This document shows, piece by piece, positions 32,946-41,876 of a DNA stretch of 64,000 nt. The notes under the pieces were generated by a model. It was not told the DNA's origin. It saw nothing but the letters and a program-made list of their open reading frames with translations, and made no database searches. The stretch is from an uncultured Gemmiger sp. GTDB taxonomy: Bacteria > Bacillota > Clostridia > Oscillospirales > Ruminococcaceae. Position 1 is the stretch's first letter, and every line of letters begins with the position of its first letter. The stretch lies in assembly GCA_949295035.1 (NCBI GenBank), contig CASFJO010000001.1:1-64000 (forward strand), read 5' to 3'. The translations under genes and the position numbers were made by a program.

Positions 32946-34769
32946 ATGGAACAAACCAAAAAACCGCGGTATTCCACGCGGCAGAACCTGGGCTTCATGC
33001 TGGGGCTTGCCTGGCAGGAGGCCAAAAGCATCCCCTTCTACTGCGTCGGCATCGCTGTGGCCACGGCGGGCGGCACCATCGCCCAGCTGCTGCTGGCCCC
33101 GCTGGTGCTGCAAAAGGTGGAGGATCGCGCCCCCCTGACCGCTCTGGCGGGCACCATCCTGCTGTTCAGCGCGGTGCTGTTTGTGCTGTACGGGCTGCGG
33201 TCCTATCTGTTTTTTAATGCCATGTACGGCCGGATCACCGTGCGGATGCGGCTGCTGCGGATGACCATGGACAAGATCGCCGGCACCTCCTTTGTCAACA
33301 CGCTGGACTCCACCTTTCTCAAACGGCTGGAACGGGCGGCCAACTCCTGCACCGATAATTCCGAAACCGCCGAAGCGATCTGGACCACCCTGACCGACCT
33401 GCTGGCCAGCCTGCTGGGGTTTGCCGTGTATCTGGCGCTGCTGTCCGGGCTGCACCCGGCGCTGCTGGCGGTGGTGATCGCCACCACGGCGGTGGGCTGG
33501 CTGGTGCGGCGGCGCACCGCCCGGTGGGTCTACAGCCACCGGGACGAACAGGAGCGCTACCTGGGCCAGATGCACTATCTGCGCACCACCGTCACCGGCC
33601 GGCTCTTTGCCAAGGACCTGCGCATCTTCGGGCTGCGGGCCTGGATGGATGAGGTATGGGAACGGCTGATGCGGCTGTACCGGGATTACCTGAACCGGCT
33701 AGAGCGGCATCTGCTGTGGAACGATGTGGCCGACCTGGCGCTGACCTTTGCCCGGGACGGCATCGCCTATGCCTACCTGATCGCGCTGGCGCTACGCCAG
33801 GGGCTGCCCGCCTCCCAGTTTCTGCTGTACTTCACCGCGGTGAGCGGTTTTACCCAGTGGGTGGGCGGCATTTTGGAAAAGAGCGCCGAACTGCACCGGC
33901 AGTCGCTGGAACTGTCCCAGCTGCGGGAGGTACTGGACTGGCCGGAACCCTTCCGTCTGACCGGCGGCACGCCGGTGCGGCGCACCCCGGGCATGGCCTG
34001 CGAAATCAAGCTGGAACAGGTAAGCTATCGGTATCCCGGGGCGGAAAAAGACACCCTGCACCGCATCGACCTGACCATCCACGCCGGGGAAAAACTGGCC
34101 ATCGTGGGGCTGAACGGCGCGGGCAAGACCACCCTGGTGCGGCTGGTCTGCGGCTTTCTGGACCCCACCGAGGGGCGGGTGCTCTTCAACGGGCAGGATG
34201 TACGCGAGCTGAACCGGCGGGACTACTACGCCCTGTTTTCGGCGGTGTTCCAGGACTTTTCCCTGCTGGAGGCCAGTGTGGCGGAGAACGTGGCCCAGCG
34301 CACCGAGGGCATCGACACCGACCGGGTATGGAAGTGCCTGGCCCAGGCAGGGCTGACCGAAGCCGTCCGGGCGCTGCCCGGCGGGCTGGACACCAAATTG
34401 GGCCGAAAGGTGTACGAGGACGGGGTGGAACTGTCCGGCGGGCAGACCCAGCGGCTGATGCTGGCCCGGGCCCTGTACAAGGACGGCCCCATCCTGGCCC
34501 TGGATGAGCCCACCGCCGCGCTGGACCCCCTGGCGGAGGACGATATCTACCGCAAATACAACGAGATGACCGCCGGGCGCACCTCGCTGTTTATCAGCCA
34601 CCGGCTGGCGTCCACCCGGTTCTGTGACCGGATTCTGTTTTTGGAGGATGGCCGCATTGCCGAGCAGGGTACCCACGAGGAACTGCTGGCCCGGGGCGGC
34701 GGCTACGCGAAACTGTTCCAGGTACAGAGCCGCTATTATCAGGAGGGAGGCGAGGCAGATGGCGAGTAA
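32946..34769 (+). CDS. ABC exporter half-transporter 1 (fused membrane + ATPase)
   Basis: 607 residues. Type I exporter membrane domain (about 1-320) with six helices, then an ATPase: Walker A GLNGAGKTT, Q-loop FQDFSLLEASVAENVA, signature LSGGQTQRLMLARAL, Walker B ILALDEPTAALDP, H-loop ISHRL. It forms a pair with the next gene, which overlaps it by 11 bases, so a heterodimer is likely. No C39 peptidase domain for leader cleavage. Under the LytTR site it may export a peptide or toxic compound, but no substrate gene is visible. ATG 32946 follows AGAGGTGAACGCA. Confidence 0.92.
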   Translation: MEQTKKPRYSTRQNLGFMLGLAWQEAKSIPFYCVGIAVATAGGTIAQLLLAPLVLQKVEDRAPLTALAGTILLFSAVLFVLYGLRSYLFFNAMYGRITVRMRLLRMTMDKIAGTSFVNTLDSTFLKRLERAANSCTDNSETAEAIWTTLTDLLASLLGFAVYLALLSGLHPALLAVVIATTAVGWLVRRRTARWVYSHRDEQERYLGQMHYLRTTVTGRLFAKDLRIFGLRAWMDEVWERLMRLYRDYLNRLERHLLWNDVADLALTFARDGIAYAYLIALALRQGLPASQFLLYFTAVSGFTQWVGGILEKSAELHRQSLELSQLREVLDWPEPFRLTGGTPVRRTPGMACEIKLEQVSYRYPGAEKDTLHRIDLTIHAGEKLAIVGLNGAGKTTLVRLVCGFLDPTEGRVLFNGQDVRELNRRDYYALFSAVFQDFSLLEASVAENVAQRTEGIDTDRVWKCLAQAGLTEAVRALPGGLDTKLGRKVYEDGVELSGGQTQRLMLARALYKDGPILALDEPTAALDPLAEDDIYRKYNEMTAGRTSLFISHRLASTRFCDRILFLEDGRIAEQGTHEELLARGGGYAKLFQVQSRYYQEGGEADGE

Positions 34770-36636
34770 TACGGAAAACGCCTGCGGCTACCGGGAGGCC
34801 TGGCGGCTGAACTGGCGAACCTGGCGGATCTGTATGCGCCGCAGGCCGGGCTATTTTGTCTCCGCGGCGCTGAGCGCGGCCGGGCAGGCGCTGGCCCCCT
34901 ATGTGACAATATGGCTGTCCGCCCGGGTCATCGCGGAGCTGGCCGGCGGACGTAACCCGCAACAGCTGGCCTTCTGGGCGGCGCTGGCGGTAGGGCTGAC
35001 GGCGGTGATGGCACTGGCCAACGGGCTGCTGAAACGCTGGGCCAAGTATGAGGAAAACGCGCTGACCGTACAGAAACACAAGCTGCTGATGGACAAGATG
35101 GCCTCACTGGACTATGCCGACAGCGACCGGCAGGAGGTGCAGGACCTGTACAGCCAGATAAAGCAGAACGACAACTGGAGCGGCTATGGTATACACCGCG
35201 CGGTGCAGTGTTATATCGAGTTCTGCCAGGCGGCGGTGCAGGTGCTGGCCGGGATAGGCTTTACCCTGACCTTGTTCTTTACCAACGTGCCGGCGCACAG
35301 CCCGCTGGCCGTGCTGAACAGCCCGCTGTGTATGGCGGGGGTGCTGGCCGCCATGGTGGCCACCGTTCTGGCCTCCGGCGCCTTTGGCAGCCGGGCCGAC
35401 CTGCTGCTGAGCCAGCAGGCCGCCACCATGCGGGAGGGCAACCGGTATTTCAGCTTCTTTGGCTTTATGGCGATCGAGCTGCCCCGCGCCGCCGATCTGC
35501 GCATCTACCGCCAGCAGGAAAACGTCTGCCGCCGCTATATGCGGGAGCACGGCTTCACCCCCCGCTCCCCCATCGCCCGGCTGTCCCGGGGCCGGATGGG
35601 GCTGCTGCAGGGGCTGTCCCAGGCGCTTTCGGCACTGCTCACCGGGGTGGTGTACCTGTACGTCTGCCTGAAAGCCTGGGCCGGGGCCTTCGGCGTGGGA
35701 GCGGTGACCCAGTATGTGGGGGCCGCCACCCAGCTGTTCGGCGGCATCTCGCTGGCGCTGCAGACGCTGAACTATATCCGGGCCAACGGGGTGTTCCTGC
35801 GGCTGACCTTTGAGCTGCTGGACCTGCCCAATCCCATGTACCAGGGCAGCCTGACCACCGAAAAGCGGGCCGACCGGCAGTATCAGGTGGAGTTCCGGGA
35901 CGTGTCCTTCCGGTATCCGGGCGGCGACGCCTGGGCGCTGCGGCATGTGGACCTGACCTTCCGGGTGGGCAGCCGCCTGGCGGTGGTGGGCCCCAACGGC
36001 AGCGGCAAAACCACCTTTATCAAGCTGCTCTGCCGGCTGTACGACCCCACCGAGGGGGTCATCCTGCTCAACGGCATCGACATCCGCAAATACCGGTATG
36101 ACGACTACATTGCCCTGTTCTCGGTGGTATTTCAGGATTTCCGGCTGCCCTCTTTGCCGCTGGGTGAGAATGTGGCCGGGGCCGTGGACTACGACCGGGA
36201 CAAGGCCGCCCGCTGCCTGGCTGACGCGGGCCTGACACTGCCCTCGGACAAGCTGCCCCAGGGCCTGGACACCTGGCTGTACAAGGACATGGAGGAAGGG
36301 GTGAACCTGTCCGGCGGCGAGGCCCAGAAGGTGGCCATCGCCCGGGCACTGTACAAGAACGCGCCCTTCCTGATCCTGGACGAGCCCACCGCCGCGCTGG
36401 ACCCGATCGCGGAGGCGGAAATTTACGAAAAGTTCGACGCCATCGCCGGGGACCGCACCGCCGTATATATCAGCCACCGGCTGTCCAGCTGCAAGTTTTG
36501 CGACACCATCGCGGTGTTTGACCGGGGGGCCATCCTGCAGACCGGCAGCCACGCCGAACTGGTGGCGAACACAGACGGCCTGTACCACCGGCTGTGGCAG
36601 GCCCAGGCCCAGTATTACACCAAGTCCGCCGAATAA
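34759..36636 (+). CDS. ABC exporter half-transporter 2 (fused membrane + ATPase)
   Basis: 625 residues. Six-helix membrane domain, then ATPase with Walker A GPNGSGKTT, signature LSGGEAQKVAIARAL, Walker B LILDEPTAALDP and ISHRLSSC. Both ATP sites of the predicted heterodimer look canonical, unlike many asymmetric heterodimeric exporters. The start at ATG 34759 is set by AGGAGGGAGGCAG inside the end of the previous gene. The open frame before it is that gene in another frame. Confidence 0.92.
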   Translation: MASNTENACGYREAWRLNWRTWRICMRRRPGYFVSAALSAAGQALAPYVTIWLSARVIAELAGGRNPQQLAFWAALAVGLTAVMALANGLLKRWAKYEENALTVQKHKLLMDKMASLDYADSDRQEVQDLYSQIKQNDNWSGYGIHRAVQCYIEFCQAAVQVLAGIGFTLTLFFTNVPAHSPLAVLNSPLCMAGVLAAMVATVLASGAFGSRADLLLSQQAATMREGNRYFSFFGFMAIELPRAADLRIYRQQENVCRRYMREHGFTPRSPIARLSRGRMGLLQGLSQALSALLTGVVYLYVCLKAWAGAFGVGAVTQYVGAATQLFGGISLALQTLNYIRANGVFLRLTFELLDLPNPMYQGSLTTEKRADRQYQVEFRDVSFRYPGGDAWALRHVDLTFRVGSRLAVVGPNGSGKTTFIKLLCRLYDPTEGVILLNGIDIRKYRYDDYIALFSVVFQDFRLPSLPLGENVAGAVDYDRDKAARCLADAGLTLPSDKLPQGLDTWLYKDMEEGVNLSGGEAQKVAIARALYKNAPFLILDEPTAALDPIAEAEIYEKFDAIAGDRTAVYISHRLSSCKFCDTIAVFDRGAILQTGSHAELVANTDGLYHRLWQAQAQYYTKSAE

Positions 36637-36641
36637 AGCCA

Positions 36642-36681
36642 AAAACCGCCCGCGCCGGTCAGATCCGGCGCGGGCGGTTTT
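36642..36681. terminator. Bidirectional terminator
   Basis: 17-bp perfect arms (36642-36658 and 36665-36681) with flanking A and T runs between the convergent ABC exporter and flavodiiron genes. Confidence 0.9.
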
Positions 36682-36698
36682 GTATTGTCTGGAAGCGA

Positions 36699-39485
36699 TC
36701 AGGCCAAAAAGTCTTTCAGCGGACGGCGTTCCTTCAGGGCGGCGATGGCGTCGGCCATACCGGACACATCTCCCACCAGGTTCACACCGCACAGCCTGCC
36801 CTCGGCAAAGTAGTAACGGGCCAGATGGCCGCGGGCGTCGTCCCGCAGTTCCAGGGTGCGATAATGGGTATCCGGCCGCTTGCCCGGATCGCCCAGAGAG
36901 AACAGTTCGGTGCCCATGCCATGGAAGGACAAAATCGGCTGCTCGGCGGTATAGGTCACCGCGTCGCCGGTGGCACGGGCGCCGGCCACCTTGCCCTGCG
37001 CCTGGGCTTCCGGCCACAGCGCGTAGTTGACCCCGTTCAACTGGGCGCAGTCGCCGCAGGCAAACACGCCGGGCAGATTGGTCTCCATGCCCTCGTTCAC
37101 CACAATGGCCCGGTCCACCGCCACACCGGCGGCCTTGGCCACCGCGGTGTTGGCCCGCACCCCACAGGACACCACCACCAGCTGGGCCGGGATCACTTCC
37201 CCGCTGCCCAGCCGCACGCCGGTGACCTGGCTCTCGCCCTCCAGTGCGGTGATCTGCACGCCCAGTTCCACCCGCACGCCAGCGGCGGCGCACTTGTCCA
37301 GCAGCAGCTTGGCGGCAGCGTCATCCAGCTGGCGGCTCATCAGGGTGGGGGCCAGTTCCAGCACCGTGACCTGGCAGCCGTTGCGGCGCAGTTCGGAGGC
37401 GGCCTCCAGCCCCAGCACACCGCCGCCGATGACCACGGCCTGCTCCAGCGGGGCCATGGCCCGGATCTTCTCCACATCGGCCAGCCGGCGGATGGCCACC
37501 ACGCCCTGGCGGTCACGGCCGGGAATGGGCGGGATAAAGCACTCGCTGCCCAGCGCGAAGATCAGCTTGGTATAGGCCACCGTCTCGCCGCCATCCAGCA
37601 CCACGGTGCGGTTTTCGGCGTCCACACGCTCCACCTGGCGGTGCAGCATCTGCACGATGCCCTGGCTTTCGTACCAGCCCTGGGGATGCAGGGCCATCTG
37701 GTCGGCCTCCAGCCCGGAGAACAGCGCCTTGGTGAGCATCGGCCGCTGGTAAGCCGGGCCTTCGTTGGAGATCAGCAGGATGGTGCCGGTCTTGTCCCGT
37801 TCCCGGATGGCCTCCGCGGCGCTGACCCCCGCGCAGCCGTTGCCCAGGATCACATAGGTGTTGCGGGTGTCGTGGCGGTAGGAGACCTGTTCCACCTCCA
37901 CCTCCACGAACTTGTCCCGGCCCACGCCGCACACCGGGCAGGTGTCCAGCGAGGCGTCGAAGATCTCGCCGCAGACCAGGCACTTGACCAGCTTGCGGGG
38001 CCCGGGGGCGGCGGCGGGTTTGTCGATCTTTTCCACCGGCTCGTAGTAGTTCTTGCCCACACCGCACACCGGGCACTGGGGCTTGTCCCCGCTGAAGATG
38101 GCGCCGCAGACGGTGCAGCGCACCTCCGGGGCCTGTTCCGGGGCGGGCGCGGCCTCGGTGGCGGGCACAAAGTGGCTGGCGTCCATCTTGCAGACCGGGC
38201 AGATCTCCTCGCCCTCGTCAAACACGGCGCCGCAAACGGTGCAGCGCACCTTGGCCTTGGGGGCCCGCTGCACCGGCCGCAGGTCGGCCAGCAGCGCCTC
38301 GCCAAAAGCCTTGCCGTACTCCCGCGCTTCACCCAGCTGGTCCGCGTCCGGCTTGAACCGCACCCGCAGCGGGTCCACCAGGCGCAGCTGCAGCTGGCCC
38401 AGCCGCTCCATGATGTGGGGCACGCCCTCGCCGCTCCAGCCGTAGCTGCCGAAGGCGCTGGCCAGCTTGCCCCCGTGGGTACCGGCGAACATGCCGGTGG
38501 TCAGGTCCCAGATGGGCTTGAGAGCCTCGCCCACGATGGTGGGGGTGCCCAGCAAAAAGCCGTCCGCGTAGAGCAGTTCCTCGGCCACCTTTCCGGCGTC
38601 GGCGGTGACCATGTCGTAGCAGCGCACATCAATGCCGCCCACGCCGCGGATGCCCTCCGCGATGGCCTCGGCCAGCTGGCCGGTGTAGCCGTAGGCGCTC
38701 ACATAGGCCAGGATCGCGGTGGGCCGGGGATTGGGATTGATCACGGTGGACCAGCCCTCATAGGTGTCCAGCATCCAGTCGATGTCGCAGTCCAGCACCG
38801 GGCCGTGGCCGGGGCAGATCATGTCCAGCTGCAGCGTGCGCACCCGGCGCAGCGCGTCCAGCATAAACTCCTTGAACGGCCCGATGATGCAGTCAAAATA
38901 GTATTTGGTGGCCCGCAGATAGCCCTCCCGGTCGGTGACCTTGCTGGCCAGGATGTCATCGCAGGCATAGTGGGAGCCGAAGGAGTCGCAGGTCACCAGC
39001 ACCTTGTCCTCCCGGATATAGGTGTACATGGTGTCGGGCCAGTGCAGGTTGGGCACCACCATAAACTCCAGGGTCTTGTCGTCCAGGGTCAGGGTCTGGC
39101 CGTCCCGCACGGCGATGGAGTAGAAATCCCGGTTTACGATCTCCTTCAAAAAGCTGATGGCGCAGCCGGTAGCCACGACCTTGATGCGGGGGTTCAGCTC
39201 CAGCAGCTTTTCCACGCTGCCGCTGTGGTCCGGCTCGGTATGGCTGACCACCAGATAGTCCACCTGCTCGATGGGGGTAATGGCCCGCACCTTTTCCAGC
39301 CAGCTGTCCAGGCATTTCACCTTGGCGGTCTCGAACAGAACGGTGTGGTTCGCGGTCTTCAGCACGTACGAGTTGTAGGTGGTGCCGAACTCGGTGTACA
39401 TGATGATATCAAAGACCCGCAGGTCATGATCCAGCGCACCGGTGAAGTAAAAGCCAGGTTTGAGCTGCAAAAGTTCCATGGTCAT
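36699..39485 (-). CDS. Flavodiiron protein fused to three rubredoxin-like modules and a FAD reductase
   Basis: 928 residues, cytosolic O2/NO reductase predicted to run directly from NADH. Order: metallo-beta-lactamase diiron domain (1-250) with ligands His82, Glu84, Asp86, His148, Asp167 and His227 all present. Flavodoxin domain (255-400, YVSAYGYTGQ, TPTIVGE). Three short rubredoxin-like modules with CxxC-x10-CxxC: Cys415/418/429/432, 457/460/471/474, 502/505/516/519. Then NADH:rubredoxin oxidoreductase (540-928) with YVILGNGCAGVSAAEAI, VVIGGGVLGLEAA and VFACGDCAQL. This is the class F layout reported in C. difficile and Trichomonas, but those have a single such module as far as I recall. Start ATG 39485 or, better spaced from AGGAG, 39479. 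Confidence 0.93.
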   Translation of the reverse strand: MTMELLQLKPGFYFTGALDHDLRVFDIIMYTEFGTTYNSYVLKTANHTVLFETAKVKCLDSWLEKVRAITPIEQVDYLVVSHTEPDHSGSVEKLLELNPRIKVVATGCAISFLKEIVNRDFYSIAVRDGQTLTLDDKTLEFMVVPNLHWPDTMYTYIREDKVLVTCDSFGSHYACDDILASKVTDREGYLRATKYYFDCIIGPFKEFMLDALRRVRTLQLDMICPGHGPVLDCDIDWMLDTYEGWSTVINPNPRPTAILAYVSAYGYTGQLAEAIAEGIRGVGGIDVRCYDMVTADAGKVAEELLYADGFLLGTPTIVGEALKPIWDLTTGMFAGTHGGKLASAFGSYGWSGEGVPHIMERLGQLQLRLVDPLRVRFKPDADQLGEAREYGKAFGEALLADLRPVQRAPKAKVRCTVCGAVFDEGEEICPVCKMDASHFVPATEAAPAPEQAPEVRCTVCGAIFSGDKPQCPVCGVGKNYYEPVEKIDKPAAAPGPRKLVKCLVCGEIFDASLDTCPVCGVGRDKFVEVEVEQVSYRHDTRNTYVILGNGCAGVSAAEAIRERDKTGTILLISNEGPAYQRPMLTKALFSGLEADQMALHPQGWYESQGIVQMLHRQVERVDAENRTVVLDGGETVAYTKLIFALGSECFIPPIPGRDRQGVVAIRRLADVEKIRAMAPLEQAVVIGGGVLGLEAASELRRNGCQVTVLELAPTLMSRQLDDAAAKLLLDKCAAAGVRVELGVQITALEGESQVTGVRLGSGEVIPAQLVVVSCGVRANTAVAKAAGVAVDRAIVVNEGMETNLPGVFACGDCAQLNGVNYALWPEAQAQGKVAGARATGDAVTYTAEQPILSFHGMGTELFSLGDPGKRPDTHYRTLELRDDARGHLARYYFAEGRLCGVNLVGDVSGMADAIAALKERRPLKDFLA

Positions 39486-39564
39486 TTCTCCTTTTTATCA
39501 ACAGCTTCGAGCGGGGGGACGCCGCCTGTCCGGACCGGCCGGCCGCGGGGGATCCCCCAGGTCG

Positions 39565-39594
39565 AGTATACAACAAAGGCGGCGGAGCCGTCAA
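39565..39594 (-). promoter_or_regulatory. Promoter of the flavodiiron gene
   Basis: Minus strand TTGACG (39589-39594), 18 bases, TATACT (39565-39570). The gap 39486-39832 holds this and the divergent pepF promoter. No further gene or clear operator is seen in it. Confidence 0.6.
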
Positions 39595-39740
39595 CGGATG
39601 CGCCCCGGTTCACAGCGGGCTTTTGCCTCGGCCGGACCGTTTCCGGGGCTTATTATACAAAGCGCGCAGGGTGCTGTCAGTTGCGCAGGCAACCAGTGAA
39701 ACGGCGCTTGCCGCAACACTCCTGCCCCGCGCAAAAGCCG

Positions 39741-39769
39741 GTGACAGCGGCCCCGGACTGTGCTATACT
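39741..39769 (+). promoter_or_regulatory. Promoter of pepF
   Basis: GTGACA (39741-39746), 17 bases, TATACT (39764-39769). Confidence 0.5.
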
Positions 39770-39832
39770 GGAATCATATTGCTTTCGGGCCCCTTGGGGC
39801 CGGATAACTGAAACGATAAGGAGATGGCAAGT

Positions 39833-41635
39833 ATGGCACAATCCCTTCCCACCCGCAGTCAGGCCGACCCGGCGTTCACCTGGGACCTGACCGATCTTTT
39901 TCCCAGCGACGAGGCCTGGCAGGCCGAGTTCACCCGCCTTCGGGAATCGCTCAAACAGCTGGCCGGCTACGCGGGCCGCCTGAACGAGAGCGCCCGCACG
40001 CTGCTGGACTTCCTGCAGCTGCAGGACCAGCTGGATGTGGCCGGCGACCGGCTGCTGTCCTACGCTTTCCGCAAGACCGACCAGGACACCCGGGAGGCCG
40101 TCTACCAGGAAATGAGCGCCCAGGCCCGCAATTTCTCGGTGGAATGGGAACAGGCGCTTGCCTTCGTCACGCCGGAGGTGCTGGCCATCGGGGAGGAACG
40201 GCTGGCGTCTTTCTATCGGGAGGAGCCCGAATTGGAGCACTACCGGCTGCTGCTGACCCGCATCCGCCGCAAAAAGGAGCATACCCTCTCCGCCGAGGGG
40301 GAAAGCCTGCTGGCCGCAGCCGGCAGTATGGGGCAGGCCCCCGGCGGCATCTTCGCGCTGATGAACAACGCGGACATGACCTTCGAGGACGCGACCGACA
40401 GCCGCGGCCAGGCCCATCCCGTGACCCATGGCAGCTATATCCCCCTGATGGAGTCGCCCGACCGGGTGCTGCGGGAATCCGCGTTCCGCTCTCTTTACGC
40501 CGGCTATGGCAGGCTGAAGAACACCTGTTCCGCGGTGCTCAGCGCCCAGATGAAGCAGCTGCAGTTCTTTGCCGACGCCCGCCGCTATCCCTCGGCCCTG
40601 CACGCGGCCCTGGACCGGACCGAGGTGCCGGTGGCGATCTACCACAACCTGATCGACACGGTGCACCAGCATCTGCCCACCCTGCACCGCTATGTGCGGC
40701 TGCGCAAAAAGCTGCTGGGGCTGGACGAGCTGCACTACTACGACCTGTATGCCCCCATGGTGGCCGACGTGCAGATGGAGGTGCCGTTTGAGCAGGGCAA
40801 GGAGATGGCCCGCGCCGCGCTGGCCCCGCTGGGCGAGGACTACCTGCGGATGCTGAATGAGGGCTTTGACAACCGCTGGATCGACGTGTACGAGAACCAG
40901 GGCAAGCGCTCCGGCGCCTATTCCGCCGGCGTATACGGCGTGCATCCCTATGTGCTGCTCAACTACACCGACACCCTCAGCGACGCCTTCACCCTGGTAC
41001 ATGAGATGGGTCACGCCCTGCACTCCTACCTGTCCAACACCCACCAGAGCCCCACCTACGCCAGCTACAAGATCTTTGTGGCGGAGGTGGCCTCCACCTG
41101 CAACGAGGCGCTGCTGATCCAGCATCTGCTGAGCGGCACCCGGGAACCCCGCCGCCGCGCCTACCTGATCAATCACTTTTTGGAACGGTTCCGCGCTACC
41201 CTCTACCGGCAGACCATGTTTGCCGAATTTGAGCTGTGGTGCAGCGAACAGATCCGCCAGGGCCGGGCGCTGACCGCCGAGGGGCTGTGCGCCAAATACG
41301 GCGAACTGAACCGGCTGTACTACGGCGAGGATATCGCGCCCGATCCCGAGATCGCGCTGGAGTGGGCCCGCATCCCCCACTTCTATTACAATTTCTATGT
41401 ATATCAGTACGCCACCGGCTTTGCCTCCGCGGTGGCCCTGTCCCGGCGTATCCTGCGGGAAGGCCAGCCGGCGGTGGACGATTACCTGCGCTTTTTGTCC
41501 GGCGGCTGCTCCGCCGATCCGGTCACGCTGCTTCAGGGCGCCGGCGTGGACCTGTCCACCCCCGCCCCGCTTGTGGACGCGCTGAAGTACTTTGACGACC
41601 TGCTGGGTGAAATGGAATCCCTGTTGGCTTTGTGA
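39833..41635 (+). CDS. pepF: Oligoendopeptidase F (M3 family)
   Basis: 600 residues, the usual length of PepF, a cytosolic zinc endopeptidase that cuts medium-sized peptides. The zinc motif HEMGH is at 390-394, with the third ligand in FVAEVASTCNE, and the C-terminal RIPHFYYNFYVYQYATG is typical of M3B. The oligopeptide ABC operon begins 240 bases later, so import and breakdown of peptides are neighbours. The ATG at 39833 is 9 bases from AAGGAG. The ATG at 39824 touches it. Confidence 0.95.
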   Translation: MAQSLPTRSQADPAFTWDLTDLFPSDEAWQAEFTRLRESLKQLAGYAGRLNESARTLLDFLQLQDQLDVAGDRLLSYAFRKTDQDTREAVYQEMSAQARNFSVEWEQALAFVTPEVLAIGEERLASFYREEPELEHYRLLLTRIRRKKEHTLSAEGESLLAAAGSMGQAPGGIFALMNNADMTFEDATDSRGQAHPVTHGSYIPLMESPDRVLRESAFRSLYAGYGRLKNTCSAVLSAQMKQLQFFADARRYPSALHAALDRTEVPVAIYHNLIDTVHQHLPTLHRYVRLRKKLLGLDELHYYDLYAPMVADVQMEVPFEQGKEMARAALAPLGEDYLRMLNEGFDNRWIDVYENQGKRSGAYSAGVYGVHPYVLLNYTDTLSDAFTLVHEMGHALHSYLSNTHQSPTYASYKIFVAEVASTCNEALLIQHLLSGTREPRRRAYLINHFLERFRATLYRQTMFAEFELWCSEQIRQGRALTAEGLCAKYGELNRLYYGEDIAPDPEIALEWARIPHFYYNFYVYQYATGFASAVALSRRILREGQPAVDDYLRFLSGGCSADPVTLLQGAGVDLSTPAPLVDALKYFDDLLGEMESLLAL

Positions 41636-41744
41636 GAAAGACAGTTTTTTCGCAGCCCGGAATGGCGCGAAACCGTTTTTCTCCTCTCCGGATCCCATTT
41701 TTCACTTTATTTTCTTTATTTTTTCGTCAAACGCTCACTTTTAG

Positions 41745-41773
41745 TTGCTTTTTCCCGGTTTGTTTGCTAAAAT
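41745..41773 (+). promoter_or_regulatory. Promoter of the oligopeptide ABC operon
   Basis: TTGCTT (41745-41750), 17 bases, TAAAAT (41768-41773). A hairpin with arms at 41799-41806 and 41814-41821 lies in the leader, about 55 bases before the first start codon. Confidence 0.5.
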
Positions 41774-41876
41774 AAGAAAGATTCCACCGGAACGCACCGA
41801 TGGGAGGAGGGTTCTCCCATCTGTACGCCCGGTTCGGTCAAAATCTACTGTATTGGGACAGGAAAGGAAAGCACGC

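Noticed and set aside
35104..37293. Long minus-strand frame across the second ABC exporter and the end of the flavodiiron gene
   Set aside because: It crosses a strong bidirectional terminator and is antisense to conserved ATPase motifs.
36594..39890. Open frame of 1098 codons opposite the flavodiiron gene
   Set aside because: Antisense shadow of a gene with complete catalytic motifs. No start signal and low-complexity His/Gly-rich product.
41799..41821. Hairpin in the opp leader as a riboswitch
   Set aside because: Only one 8-bp stem is present, without a recognisable aptamer or terminator pair. It is at most a leader structure.
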